64,000 bases of DNA from Halichoerus grypus (taxonomy: Eukaryota > Chordata > Mammalia > Carnivora > Phocidae): positions 71,846,283-71,910,282 of the forward strand of contig NC_135719.1 of assembly GCF_964656455.1 (NCBI RefSeq), in the 5' to 3' direction. Below the pieces are notes generated by a model. That model was not told the origin of the DNA, did no database searches, and saw nothing but the letters and a program-made list of their open reading frames with translations. Both the position numbers and the translations under genes were made by a program. Shown here in pieces: positions 21,990-34,592 of the stretch. Position 1 is the first letter of the stretch, and every line of letters starts with the position of its first letter.

Positions 21990-24555
21990 TTTTAACTCTT
22001 GTTATTTCCCTTTAAAAGACATATTACTGCCATGGAATCATAAATCATCGTAAGCCAGTTATAAACAACCATTAATAGATGGAAAGAGCTTGCTTAATAG
22101 GAATTCTGTGGAAAAAAGTTCAGGAGAATTCATTACCTTTTCCCATTGTCAGTTGGCATTGAAAGTTAGCTAGTAAACTGTTGTTCCTTTCCTGGGATAC
22201 AGATATAGACTAAGTGGTATTGTCTTGAAATCCCACTGTACTTGGCACTTTAAGCCCATATCCAGACTATCGCCCATAGTCATGGGCATGATTTAAGATA
22301 GTGACAACTTAGAGAGCACCCAGAGAGTTGCCAACCAAGATGCTGACACATTCCAGACTCTGCACTGAGCAGTGGGTGCTTGGTGGGAATGCAATGCCAT
22401 GTGTCTTTTATTCTCCATCCTAATTGTGAGAGATTACAATTCTGAGGTCATGGACTAAGCAGAGATTTCTAAGACAAGCTCAGAACTGCCAGACCTTAGA
22501 GTCAGGATAAAGTGGGAAACATTACAGTTTGGGCTAATGAGAATAGCAGTAGACCACCAGGATGAAAAGATCTTGAAGTCTTATTTATCTGGTTGTTTAT
22601 GTGGATTTCTTCTGTTCCTGGCTCACAGGTTAATCCCTGCATGTCCAGTTTATCTATTCTTTCCAAAAAAGGAGGAAAAATACAACTGAATCTAATAAAG
22701 CATATTCTAAAAATACTGTATTTGGCCTGTCAAATCATTATTTTACCTTATTAAATACATTCTAGCTTTTATACTCTAGGAGGATTTCTGATCAGTGCCT
22801 GGCCACTCTGTAAGCCCTTATCAAACACATAAAGCACACCTAAGAAAACTTGGTCAATCAAAACTCACTAGGTGAAAGCAGGAGAGATAGATCTATGTGC
22901 AGGGAAAGGTGTTACAGCTTCTTCAAACTTCTCTCAGGGTTTACCAGGCTCATCAGGCTCCAAAGAGACACGGACTTCAAGGACAGTTGTCCATTCTTGA
23001 ATTAAATAAATTGCCCACATTCATGTGGATAATGTTCAACGTTTGTTAGGCTTTCAAATTTGTCACTTAGTTGACTAGCAGCAGTAGAGAATTGGGAAGG
23101 AAATGAAGCTTCCAAGGTATACAAAGTCTAGCAGGTATGAATTTCAACTTGTATATCAAAAAGTATCCCATTGGTTGAGTGGAAAAATGTATAAATACTA
23201 CTTCCAAACCATATTGAGCTTGTAATTACAAACTGTCACAATAATCATAGTAAGCTTTTATTAAGGATGGTGCTATGTGGAATTCAATATGGACTGAGTT
23301 AATCAAGAGGATCCCTACCCTCAGGGTTATGTCAGCTCTTAGCTTATAGATTGTTAGGCACAAATGCTCATTATCTTATTGACACACCCTGTGAACAGCT
23401 GTACTGTGATTACAGAGCTTAGTGAAACATATTTTCATCATAGGCAAGAAACGAAACTTATGAAATAGTGTCTGCTCATGAAAAAAAAAAAACCCTCCAA
23501 AGTTTATTGGTAACAGAGTAAGAGGATCCTGGTTATTCAGGGCTTGGGAAACCATGGATACATAGGCTTGGAACTTTGTTATCACATGGGCTTCTTGATT
23601 ATGGGGATGCAAATAAAGTGGGCGATGGGAAGAAGGCAAAAATCAAATGACTAATAGAGCTAATGATATGTCTCACTGTGATAATGTAAAAGTACTACCA
23701 GTTCCACCAGTTTATTTTTGGAGAATGGATAGAAGTTTAGAATCTATTTATGGGGCTCCGTTATTACCCAGGAGAGAAGGATTTTCTTTGCAGCAAGACC
23801 AACATAAATGGATTTAGTGAGTCACAATTTTTCTTGTGAAGGCTGGTTTTAGAACCTCCCCATAGGGACCTCTGCCCACGCTGCTTAACTGTTGTGAGGA
23901 AATACAACTTCTTGGGGTCTCTGTTACTGTCCCTTTCCCCAGCCACCAGGACTTTGGGTAGAAAAAGCTATTATGACAACAATGATGACTGATGATCATA
24001 ATAAGCATGGCCAGCATTCCATAGTATCTTAGGTGGTTCCTCCGCACCCAGACATTGAGATTGGAAAGGGTACAAAGGGTGTTAGGAAGAATAGGGGAGA
24101 CATAAAACCTGGCCTCTCTCAATGATTTTAGAATATAAGTGGGAAGTTTCTGGAGTTCACCTTGATGGTGAGGCATAAAGGTTAATCACACTGGCTTGGA
24201 GAGCGATCTCGCTGAGTATATCACCTCTCTAAGATGGTTCTTCTGTAATAGGGGGATAATGCCTTGTGCTTCATGGGTTTGTGGTGTGGATGGAGGGAGA
24301 TTAAGTGAACTCTCCTTGCTCAGATGATTACCCAGCTAATGCTCCCAATTCTTTTCGGTCTCTGCTGTTATATCACTTCCTCAGAAGAGCTTTCCTTTCA
24401 ATTCTGTGTAATATACACCCTACCCTTCTGCCCATGCCTCCCTAGAACCTCACTCTGCTTTCGCTTTCTTTACAGTAATTATCATTACTCAAAACATATG
24501 TCTATGTTGGTTTTCTTTTTTTTTTTTTTTATTGTGTCTCTCTCCCTCACTAGAA
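21990..24555. other. No gene and no young repeat recognised
   Basis: About 2.5 kb of AT-rich unique sequence. An A run sits at 23480-23491 and a T run at 24517-24531. Open frames are up to 120 codons on the minus strand (23814-24176), without recognisable similarity. Confidence 0.5.
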
Positions 24556-24559
24556 CATA

Positions 24560-24725
24560 TGTTTTATGTGGTGGGACTTTTTAGGCTTGCTCTATCTTTG
24601 GGGAGTGATAGCACATAGGAGGTATACTTAATAAATGTGTTGAATGAATAAATGAATGAATGAAAGAGATAAAATGTAAAATGCTTTGCACAGTGGCTGG
24701 CATGTAATGAGTACTTGAAGGAGTG
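24560..24725 (+). repeat. L2 end followed by MIR end
   Basis: GGCTTGCTCTATCTTTGGGGAGTGATAGCACATAGGAGG, then AATAAATGTGTTGAATGAATAAATGAATGAATG is an L2 terminus. Directly after, GTAAAATGCTTTGCACAGTGGCTGGCATGTAATGAGTACTTGAAGG fits a MIR 3' end. Confidence 0.65.
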
Positions 24726-24729
24726 AAAT

Positions 24730-27580
24730 TTTTGCTACCAATTATATGTGGATTGGCACTGGGTAGAAAGCTCTTGTCTGAAAAGAGTGGTCTCATTCTA
24801 CTCCTGGTGAGGCCAGACAGAATGTGGAGGGCCCATGTGTGTAGCATCACCTAGAGAACATTATCAGGCCTTTGGAGGTATAGGGTCCAGCCAGCAGGAT
24901 CTGGAGGAAATTCCTGAACTCCCCACACATGGAAACCCAGCCGAGTTTGAAGGTCACAATGGGCTACTCTGAATGCTCATTTGGGAGGCGATCACAGCCA
25001 AGGCAACACTGGCCTGCTGCGTGGTACACATCATCTGCTCCCACTTTTCCTTCAGTTATGGGGAGAGGGAATGGATTTTTGCCTTGATGCTTCCCTCTGG
25101 CCTAAACTTGCAAAATGGATATTTATTTATTTTAAAGTGCTGCATACAAGGTAAATTCATAGATAACAATTTATCAACTTGAACCTCTATATAGTGTTCC
25201 CTGGTCTCCATACTTACGATAATCTCAAGAAATCTTCAGGGTGCTGATTTATATCCAGGGGACAGTCCAGCTTCTTCCACTTTGTTCCTGCAGGATGCAA
25301 TTCAGATGTTCCTCCTGTGTTAGTCATGGTCCTTGAGAAGCAGAAACCAAGATAGTGTTAAATGTTGTAGGGATTTTCTTGAAGGAAATGCTTATGTGAA
25401 AGGACCTAGAGAGGGAGCAGGACAAGGTTGGGTTAGCAGTCAGATCACAATGTAGGCCTGACTCAGTGAAGGGGATGAGGAGAGAAGTGTAGGAGGGAGC
25501 AGGTCAGACTGCCAGGCAGCCTAAGGAAGCCTCCACAAAGCCCCTGGGAAGTCTTTGTGCCTGAGTCAGCCAACAAAGGAGTCCTGTGTCTCCCAGGATG
25601 GAGTCCTCCCACCACAACCTATCATCCACAGCGAGCAGCTCTTGGAAAGTAGTGTCATTGTGCAAATAGCAGTGGACTTAAAAGTGCCATAGTTAGGTCC
25701 CTGGTTCAGTCCCACTCCCTGTAGAAGGAGGTGTACAGGGCACATTCTCATGGCTTCTATACTCCAGGAAGCTAGATGATGCCATAACCATCCCCTAAAG
25801 CTGGTAGCTCTGTGATGCAGTACCAGGCTACCGAGTGGGAAAGGTGGCATTAGGCCTCTCCCTCAGGAAGATACAAACTAAATAGGTTAACACACACATG
25901 ATAATGGAGGGGGTAAATTTCCTTCTTCCAGCAGCTGTCCCAGACACAGTGGTTCTCTGATATTCCCTGACCCAGGAATGTACCACTCACAAGTTGGTCT
26001 GTGTCCTCTTAGATTCCCCAAAATCCATCTTTCCTAGGATGTAACTTGTGCTCAGTAGGGCTGGGCCAGTACCAGTTTTCATAGTTACAGCCTCAAAGAA
26101 CCAGAACCACTACTTCAAGAGGTCAATCATGGTGTGTACACCTACCTACTTACTTAATCTCTTTCCACCATGATGTTTTCTATTAAAGGAACTGGTATCT
26201 CCTTCTTGTCCTGGGCCTTGGTTGGGATCACCCAAGTCCATCCTGATGACTCTCCTCTAGGGAGAATCTCAAGGAGTTGGGCTTGCAGTCCCTGTACTCT
26301 CAGAAGGTCATTTGGGTTCCTTATGAAAATTTCCTCATTCTCTTCCTAGCACTTTAACATTCCTATATCAATAACTTACTTCTGGGGGAAAATTAGGAAC
26401 ACATGGTTCACTATCGCTCCACTCTACTTGCTAGCTGAAAATGAGAGCAGTTGAAATAACATCTCAGACAAATATTTTCCGTAATCTGTAGAGAGTAATC
26501 AATACTTGGAAGGAAAGTTACTTGGCGACAGCGTTAACATTCCATTTTCTGAAGCATTCTTGTGTGCTTGACTTCATGGTCTCATACCTTTTCATCATTT
26601 CTCAACCACTGGTTACTGTGACTTCTCACAACCAAGAGGTCCTCTTTGTGCAGATTTGTGTAGCTGGTTTCTGCTGAGTTTCTTTTCTTCTCCTAGAGTT
26701 TTGGTATAATGGGATCAGGTCTAGTGAAGTGAGTCGAGTAAATGGCTGATTTTGTTCCCTGGAGCCCTGTCCTTCTGTGGAACATTCACCACGTGATTTG
26801 TCCTTGGGAAGATGCAGCTGTTAGCAGGCAGCCTGTATGCCCCAAAGCAAATGAGAAGAATCCTTCCTGTGAGCTTGAGAGCACATGCTGGGCGGGCGGG
26901 GGTGCTTTGTTTTTCACCCCTTTAGAGCTTGTTGCTTCCAAATAAGTGGCTGTAAATGGAGATGAAGGGATAAGACTTTGTGACTAATTCCTCTGGGGAG
27001 CCTAAATTTCCCCGCTCCTGACCCCAGTGTGTCGCCTCCCCAGTCTTCCCACTGCAAGGCTCATAGCAGCTTTATGACAAGGTGGGTGTTTTTGATCTAG
27101 TTCAGGATGGGGACCAATCCAATCCTCCCCAGCTCTGCTGTTCTTTCCATGACGGGGCTGACGCTCAGCCAGTGGAATCCCAGTGAGCTCAGGGAACAGG
27201 CGGTGTGTGTCAGGTTGATTCAGCTGAGGAAGTCATGGCCTTGGTTTCACCTTATAAGTCTGTGGTTCCGGTCTTAGCTTGAAAACCCAAAGCTCTGAGC
27301 ATTCCCAGATGACATCTGTAGTTTTTCCAGCACACATTTGGCCTCCTTGCTTGCTTGTAGTGCTTTGATTGTGCAATCACACTTTGGCACATTCTTTGTC
27401 CTGTGAAATCTGTACATTTTTAGCTCAGACATCTCAAAAATCATCGTTGAAGCATTTTTATCAGGGTAGCTTATCGTAAAACAGAATCACTCTCACCGAC
27501 ATTTCTGGTAACCAGGAGGAGGAGAATGACAACGAGGAGGGGGGAATGTGTAGTGGAAGGAGGGCTGGCCTTGTTATTGG
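24730..27580. other. No gene recognised; possible decayed LTR
   Basis: Largely unique. GTCATGGTCCTTGAGAAGCAGAAACC and GGGATTTTCTTGAAGGAAATG (about 25322-25392) faintly resemble a 'ccagagaagcagaaaccaat...gggatttattgcaggaaat' block found in some old repeats, but I cannot name the family. The minus-strand frame at 25566-25850 (94 codons) is unrecognised. Confidence 0.35.
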
Positions 27581-27584
27581 ATAG

Positions 27585-27725
27585 CCAAGTTTCAAGTCCT
27601 GCCTGCCTTTTTTGACTTATTGAAGAACCTTAGGCTTTTAGGGGCTCAGATTAATCTCCTGTAAAATGGAGAAAATAGTATCAACCTTGCTGTTGTTGGA
27701 GGTAATTTAAAGGTTAAGTAAGTGG
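27585..27725 (+). repeat. MIR SINE relic
   Basis: GCCAAGTTTCAAGTCCTGCCTGCC, then GACTTATTGAAGAACCTTAGGC, then CTGTAAAATGGAGAAAATAGTATCAACC and GGTAATTTAAAGGTTAAG follow the plus-strand MIR order. Confidence 0.75.
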
Positions 27726-27747
27726 ACTCCCTATGTTTTGTATAAAT

Positions 27748-27786
27748 ATATATGTGATGTGTGTGTGTGTGTATGTGTGTGTGTAG
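27748..27786. repeat. GT microsatellite
   Basis: An imperfect (GT)n run with one TA interruption, following ATATATATG. Likely length-polymorphic. A mirrored CA-rich stretch lies at about 27872-27950. Confidence 0.85.
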
Positions 27787-27949
27787 TGGTTATTCTAGTG
27801 TAGCGGTGGGAGTGGTATAACCTGATTGTGTGTTTAAGGAATCTCAGCTCACTTTTAAGCCTTCAATAAATCACACGCATACTCACAGATGTACACAACA
27901 TGCTTGTACGCACACATAAACAGGCCCCATGCACACATGCACACACGTT

Positions 27950-28555
27950 CCTTGGAAACCTCTACTTTTGATAAATAATTTGCTTCGGAGGTTGGCCCAG
28001 ACTACGTGTCTGTGAGTTATTCCTCAACCCCCCAAACTGTCTGGGAATGTTTGAACTGGGTTCTGTGCTGATATCCATAGAGGCATTCCTCAACTTTCCC
28101 TTTTCAGCCATCAACTGGTAGCAGGTACAATCAAGAGATGACAAATTGTTGCTAACTTCTTCACTAATATCTGAGGACATAAATCATTCTGAATCCTAGT
28201 TTAGGGCATTTGGAAAAGAGAGAAATATTTCCCTCCAACTCTTGGAACACTTCCCTGTTATTACAGCATTCATGTTGTTTCCAAAAAGACTTTAGGATAG
28301 GCTTTTTTTTGGCACAGTGAGAAAAGATACAGTCCTTTCCCTTATGAGGTCTCTATGCCAAAATATTGGTCACCGGCTTCTTAGCACATTTAGTAAATGG
28401 CTTGTTGTCTTATAATTATGAAATGGAACCTCAGGCAATGTATTGGAAAATAAATAAAAAAAGATAATTCCTTCCTGGAACAAACTTTGTGAATTTGACT
28501 TGTCATTTAGCTATTGATATATCGAGCTTCGTTTTCATTTAATTACTCAGCCAAT
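27950..28555. other. No recognised feature
   Basis: Unique sequence with short open frames only. Confidence 0.5.
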
Positions 28556-28559
28556 TGAT

Positions 28560-30085
28560 TAATCAAAATATTTATCAATAACCCACTGCATTTTAGGCAC
28601 TGTCAAAGTGCTGGGAATACAATGATGAACATGACAAAGAACATGATTGTCTTTTATGGAGATTGTAGCCCACGAGTTAAGAAACAAGGTGCAAAGTACT
28701 AGGGGGCAAGAAGTATAGGGCACTGTAAGAACACAGGGGAAGGACATTGCCTCTAGAGTTGTAGAGAGAGCAAGCAAAGCATAAGTTGGGATCTGAGATT
28801 GATTTAGTGTGGATGGGTCCTGAGTGGAAGGGAGCAAGTGGACATGGGTGAGGCTATAGAGAGGAGGCAGGGCCAGATCATCAGTTCTCAAAGACCTTAA
28901 AGGCCTTTGTAGAGAGTTTGATTCTACTCTGAGGCACTGGGGGTAATCTACAAAGAAGTATAAGTGTGTGTAATGTGGAAGGAAGGTCAGAATTTTGTTT
29001 TAGAGAGATCAATCTGGTGATGATGTAGAGTATGGGTTAGAAAGACTTCAGTCTGGAAGCTGTGAGGATATTTGGGATTTGTTACTGTGATGGCTGTAAG
29101 AGATGCTGGTTAGCCTCAACATGGGCAGTGGAAATAGAAAGGAGTAACGGATTGAAAATATTATTTAGTGGATAGACTCAGTAGGACTTGATAACTTATT
29201 ACATAGACTGAAGAAAAGAAAGAAAACAAGGATGATGCCAATTTTTCTAACTTAAGCAACCAATTACATATGGTGGGGCCATTTTCTGACAGAGGGAGCA
29301 TAAGAAGAGGAACATCTTTAGGGGAAAGAGTGAATTTCATTTTGGACATGTTGAGCTTGATGTGTCTCCACTCCCAAGTGGAGACGTGGAGTACACAGGG
29401 GGGATACTCAGATCAGAAATTCTGCAGAAATATCAAGCCTGGAAATATGGATTTGGAAGTTGACATACAGCCCATAATTTCAGCCATGAGCGTTCATCCA
29501 CTAAGAGGCTGTGGAATGAGAATTGGACCAAGAGCAGATCTCTTAGGAATGGGATATGTCAAATATGGGCAGGGGAAGAGAAATGGCCAAAGGAGAGAAG
29601 GGGCAACCAGAGAAGCGGGAAAAAAATGGGAGAGTGGGGTGCAGGAGAGTGGGGAAGAGAGGATTTCAAGGAGGTAGTGGTCATATGTGTCTAGTGCAAG
29701 TTAGAGGTCAAGGGAAACACAGATGGAAAGTTTCCTTTGGAATTTATAAGAGGAGGGGTGTTTATCTTAGCAAAAGCAGTTGAAGAAGAATATTGGTGAA
29801 GGAAGCCATACTTCAGTGGGCTGATGAGTGAGTAGGAGGTGAACAGGTGGACAAATGTGTGAGGACAGTGAGACAGGGCAGTAGCTAGAAGGGCACAGGA
29901 GAGATAGCAGATTTAGATTTCTTTTCTTCTTTATTCTTTCTAGTTAACTTTTTAACATTAGAAGAGGGTTGGGAGAATTTAGATGCAACTGAGAAGGAAC
30001 CAGTAGGGAGAGGTCAAGCTATGAGAGGGATAACTGAGACAGAGAGTCCCCTGAGAGAGAGAGGAAAGTTCCAGACCACCTGTGG
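28560..30085 (-). repeat. Long L2 LINE relic including part of the reverse transcriptase
   Basis: A minus-strand L2 about 1.5 kb long. The 3' end is at the left (TTTAGGCACTGTCAAAGTGCTGGGAATACAATGATGAAC). The body follows: GGGCCAGATCATCAG..., AGAGAGATCAATCTGGTGATG, and at 29160-29350 the minus frame ending in SKMKFTLSP, like the L2 'LNMSKTEL' region. Around 29520-29560 is the decayed counterpart of the RT 'QGSVLGPLLF' block. The family encodes an endonuclease-RT of the CR1/L2 clade. This copy is riddled with stops and is dead. Confidence 0.75.
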
Positions 30086-30787
30086 AGGAATTAGCCCCCG
30101 AACGGGGGCACCTGTTCTATAAAAAAGAAAAGGGAGGATGCAGACAAGTTGGTAGTTTTGGTGGCTGAAAATACAATTTTTCCTGTTCCTGCCTCCTCCC
30201 CCAAATCATGGACCCTGACTCTTAGCTCTATCCTCCTATTTATATATTATTTTACAATGCACGGATTTATCTACCTGGGTGGTTCTCCATGTTTAGGCCA
30301 TCAGCTGGTATCTTTAATGACTCAAATACAAGTTCTGGAGGGCCGAGCATCTCTTTGTCCTGTAAGGAAGTGTCTTGCCTTTGCTGAATGGGTAGCCAGG
30401 GATTAAGGCAGAGCCTGTGGCCTCAAAACAGAACAAAACGAGATTAGGGCTTGGCCTTCATTCCTCTACGGTCTAAAGGGCTGTGCAAATCAGTCACAGA
30501 TCCTATTCAGCACTTAATGCAGGCTGGTGCTTTATCTTTCATTCTTTGATTCTTGAAAAATACTTCAAGAGCTATTTTCAGCTCACTAAGGGAAGGGAGT
30601 CTAGGTTGGTTTATTTACTTTTTAATTGCTCAAGCAGTTTGACACCATGGCAAATATAAGACTTCTTAGGAATAATTTGCTTTTGAAATGAATTTGGTTG
30701 GCTTGGCTGTAAGTGGATTTATATCTTAGGATAAGACTCTCTCAACAGCAGTGGCACTGGGGCAAATAATTAGCTTCTGTTCCCTAT
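30086..30787. other. No gene recognised
   Basis: Unique sequence. A short perfect inverted repeat, GCCCCCG/CGGGGGC, lies at about 30091-30107, a small GC hairpin. The plus-strand frame at 30149-30406 is unrecognised. Confidence 0.45.
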
Positions 30788-30801
30788 AGAAATACTGTTT
30801 A

Positions 30802-31050
30802 GGGGCGCCTGGGTGGCTCAGTTGGTTGAGCGACTGCCTTCGGCTCGGGTCATGATCCTGGAGTCCCGGGATCGAGTCCCGCATCGGGCTCCCTGCTCGG
30901 CGGGGGGTCTGCTTCTCCCTCTGACCCTCTTCCCTCTCGTGCTCTCTGTCTCTCATTCTCTCTCTCTCAAATAAATAAATAAAATCTTTAAAAAAAAAAA
31001 AACAAAAAACAAAAAACCAAACATTTAAAAAAAAAAAAAAAAAAAAAAAA
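30802..31050 (+). mobile_element. Young plus-strand SINEC with compound A tail
   Basis: The best-preserved copy. It starts GGGGCGCCTGGGTGGCTCAG, continues through a B-box region (GGGATCGAGTCCC) and a CT-rich stretch, and ends in AAATAAATAAATAAAATC followed by two A runs separated by an ACAAAAAACAAAAAACC-type segment (about 30990-31050). The target duplication AGAAATACTGTTTA is perfect at 30788-30801 and 31051-31064. The exact duplication and long tail indicate a recent insertion. Confidence 0.97.
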
Positions 31051-31069
31051 AGAAATACTGTTTATATGT

Positions 31070-33510
31070 GTGAAGTTGGGCTACAATGAGTATTAAAAGC
31101 AAATTTGAATGGGGAAAAAGATACCACAGTGTGGCCACAGTGTTCAGGAACTGTTGTGGAGGAGAAACACTAAGTCCCTTAAGTGCTGTCATCATCAGCT
31201 AGTGGACTTACCTCCTTTTTTCCACCTCCCTGTTGGATAGTTTGGGCTTCACCTAAAATGTGTGGTCCAAGTGAGCAGCTGGATTGTCCAGCTCTTGGGG
31301 CACTTGGCCCCTGGGAATCTGTAACCAGGGGAGAAGATTTTTTCTGGTTGTTGTCTCTGAGAGGGCAGCCATGCCTTGGGGCTATTCTCCACGTGATTGG
31401 ATTTGATAGATTCAGTAAATCTTTGAAGGATCCTCCACAAGATGCCAGAGAACCACAGATAACTGATGAGCTTTAAAAAATTCATTTCATTATTTACAAG
31501 TCTTTGCAATATATGGACTCCTGTACATATGTTTTTCAGGGCAGCGTTCATGTTTATTTCCTGGAAACCCTTCAGGGCAAAGTTTATTCATAACAATGGC
31601 TCACTCCAGGCATCTTTACCAGTGTGGTACTTGGACAAAAGACAAGGGACTATCTAGGGGAGACAATGTGGTTTCCATGGGAGTAGCTTCTGTGAAGAAG
31701 TTGGAAACTGAGGAAAGGTACTACTGTGAGGAGACTGAACTTCATTTCGGTCCTACTTGATAACATTGTTTAGGTGAATTTAGAAATGGTTTCTTTCCAG
31801 GGTCAGAGTTACTGAGGAGCTGGAAGCAAAAGCAGGCTCCATGTAAACCCAAAACATGCAGGGCTGTATGTTCAAATTCTAGTCTGCCTAATTCTAGCAT
31901 GACTATGGAAATGAGCCAAGGAACTCTGTGGTAGGCCAGGTTTTATTTATTAGCATGACTCTTATCCTTAAAATTTGCATGAACTCTATAGGAAAGAACA
32001 TAGTAGTCATTTCTCATGGAGCCAAGTAGGAATTTTTTTAGGGGGAATAAATAAAACCCAACACATCTTTTTACTTAATTCTCAATAATCTAAGGGGTTA
32101 ATCCAGCAACACTGTGGTTCCTTGAGAGGTTATCAGAGAGGACTAAGGTCTGAGAAGCCCTCTTTGTGACTCGAAAAGGCCTTGTCATGAGCACAATACT
32201 TAAATTCTCTACCTTTGGCTTCATCCTGGCCCCATAGTTCCTCAGGATTCTTCAAAGATTTACTAAAATGCTATTGAGAAAGATTCTTAGTCTTTTCATA
32301 CATAAGAAGAACTTCAGAACTGGTGGTTCTTCCCAAGAAAGTCTTTATATATGGAAACCAAGAGCTTTTCCTTGGTGGACATTCCATTTGTTGCTTTAAG
32401 TTCCAGGTTGTTTATCTGGTAACTGAGTTATTTATTTTCATTTTTTCTTTGGCATGTTTATGATTGATTTTGTAATTTTCTTAGTGTTGATTACTCAGAG
32501 CTACAGTAACAATTTTTAGAAGTTAGGAGGTCATTTTACAGCTCTTCTCACTCTTGCCTTCTAGGAATTACATTAATCCATCCCTCAAATACCCTGAGAA
32601 GGAAAACATGGCAGTTCATTAGAACCTCTCCTTTATACAACTTTAGCTTCTTTGGAAGACTTGTACTGAACGTGATTAAGGACCAGTGCTTTTCGTGAAT
32701 GTGGTCAACTAGAAGACTTTCTGATGTAAAGGAGATTGGGAAAAGTTGGCTGCCATTTCATGACTCAACCCATGATGCCTCATGAACTGTCTCCTGGCAG
32801 CCATTCAGCATTTGAGCTTTTGATAGAAGAAAATATACTCAAAACACAAGTCTCTCAACTCATTAGCTAGAAACATTGACTATCAGAGTTTACAGGAGGC
32901 CTTTTGCATTTTTCATGGCCAGGGCTCAGTGATGAGGGTACAAGGCAAAGTTTGAGTCACAGAGGAACTGTGGGATCAGGCAGTAATCTAGTTATAGAAA
33001 ACCCATAATTCAAGGCAAAAACAGAACTTGCAATAAGATCAACTTGTTCTGAATTGATGAACTCTTCAACTTCTCATTTTCCCTTTAGAGCATGTTTGAA
33101 CTGAGAGTCAGGGGTAGGTTTGACCCTACCACTGGAGAGTAAGTGGCCCAGTGGTGAGGGTTTGAGGTAAATAAATCCATATATTGCTCTAATCAATGGG
33201 TTAATTTTTTTTTTTTTTATGGTGTGGTCCCATTAGCAGCTGAAGAAGCCTATAGTGCCGTCAGAAAAATATTTTTTAAAAATATTAAATAATGTATGTA
33301 GAATTGCAAGGGAAACTTTTTTATTGAAAAATAGTCACTAAAATAAAAAATGTAATATAGCAATATATTTGCCTTTCATTTATGCATTAAATAACAAGAT
33401 CTACCGTTGGATCCATAATTTCAAAATAGTGATCCATAAAAATGGTATTCTGAGATTTGTGTAGCAATTGTAATGCGATGTGTGTGTGTTTAAAATGTTT
33501 GAAAGTTTCA
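31070..33510. other. No gene or named repeat recognised
   Basis: About 2.4 kb of AT-rich unique sequence. A T run is at 33209-33220. Open frames of 60-100 codons at 31183-31657 lie on both strands and look like chance. Confidence 0.5.
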
Positions 33511-33514
33511 TGCA

Positions 33515-33708
33515 TTCACAGAGGGAAGACACTGAAGACACTGGAGAAAGTTGGTCATCTACAAGCCAAGGAGGAAGGCCTTAGGAGAAGCCCTGCCAAC
33601 ACCTTGATCCTGGACTTTGAAAAATATAAGAAAATAAATTTCTGTTGTTTAAGCCACATAGTCTGGTATTTTGTGGCAGCCCTAGGAAACTAAGATTGAT
33701 AATACCAT
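33515..33708 (+). repeat. MaLR-type LTR 3' half (MLT1/MST-like)
   Basis: GAGGGAAGACACTGAAGACACTGG, then CATCTACAAGCCAAGGAGGAAGGCC, CCTGCCAACACCTTGATCCTGGACTTTG, AAATAAATTTCTGTTGTTTAAGCC and GGTATTTTGTGGCAGCCCTAGGAAACTAAGA are the ordered 3' landmarks of mammalian MaLR LTRs. The AATAAA inside is the LTR polyadenylation signal. The 5' half and any internal region are missing. Confidence 0.85.
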
Positions 33709-34497
33709 TTAAGTGTTATCCTCATGGTTTCACTTCTCAGCAGTCTCCAGGTCCCTTTCCTCAGTCCAGAAGATCAAGATACTGGGAGAAATGACCTCCT
33801 ACTTGTTAGAGCAGTGGATCTTTTTGGACAGCGGTTCTGAAGTAGGGACTATGGATGGGCTTCAAGGATTCTTTCTCTTTTGTGGGTGTATTATTTCTTC
33901 ATTTTTTTAAAATTTAATTTTATTATGTTACGTTAATCACCATACATTACATCATTAGTTTTTGATGTAGTGTTCCATGATTCATTGTTTGCATATAACA
34001 CCCAGTGCTCCATTTAATACATGCCCTCTTTAAAACCCATCACCAGGCTAACCAATCCCCCCACTCCCCTCCCCTCTAGAACCCTCAGTTTCTTTCTCAG
34101 AGTCCATAGTCTCTTCTGGTTCGTCTCCCCCTCCGATTCCCCCCCTTCATTTTTCCCTTCCTACTATCTTCTTTTTTTTTTTTTTTTTAACATATATTAT
34201 TTGTTTTAGAGGTACAGGTCTGTGATTCAACAGTCTTACACAATTCACAGTGCTCACTATAGCACATACCCTCCCCAATGTCTATCACCCAGCCACCCCC
34301 TCCCTCCCACCCCCACCACTCCAGCAACCCTCAGTTTGTTTCCTGAGATTAAGAATTCCTCCTGTCAGTGAGGTCATATGATACATGTCTTTCTCTGATT
34401 GATTTATTTCGCTTAGCGTAATACCCTCTAGTTCTATCCATGTCATTGCAAATGGCAAGATTTCATTCCTTTTGATGGCTGCATAATATTCCATTGT

Positions 34498-34502
34498 GTG
34501 TG

Positions 34503-34550
<48 letters not shown>

Positions 34551-34590
34551 ATCTATCTATCTATCTATCTATATCTATCTATCTATCTCA
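34498..34590. repeat. (TATC)n microsatellite inside the L1
   Basis: About 20 TATC units with two interruptions, preceded by GTGTGTG. It replaces the short TATATA stretch found at the matching place in the copy at 8.75 kb (CCATTGTATATATATACC). It grew from within the L1 and is probably polymorphic. Confidence 0.95.
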
Positions 34591-34592
34591 CA

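Noticed and set aside
24730..27580. An ERV-like insertion
   Set aside because: Only one short phrase resembles an old repeat. No LTR pair, primer site or retroviral gene region could be found.
30802..30880. tRNA-Lys-like A and B boxes, possible tRNA gene
   Set aside because: It is the head of a SINEC. The same sequence recurs in all copies and is followed by the SINE body.
34498..34590. Regular repeat suggestive of a CRISPR-like array
   Set aside because: It is a TATC microsatellite without spacers, in a mammalian L1.
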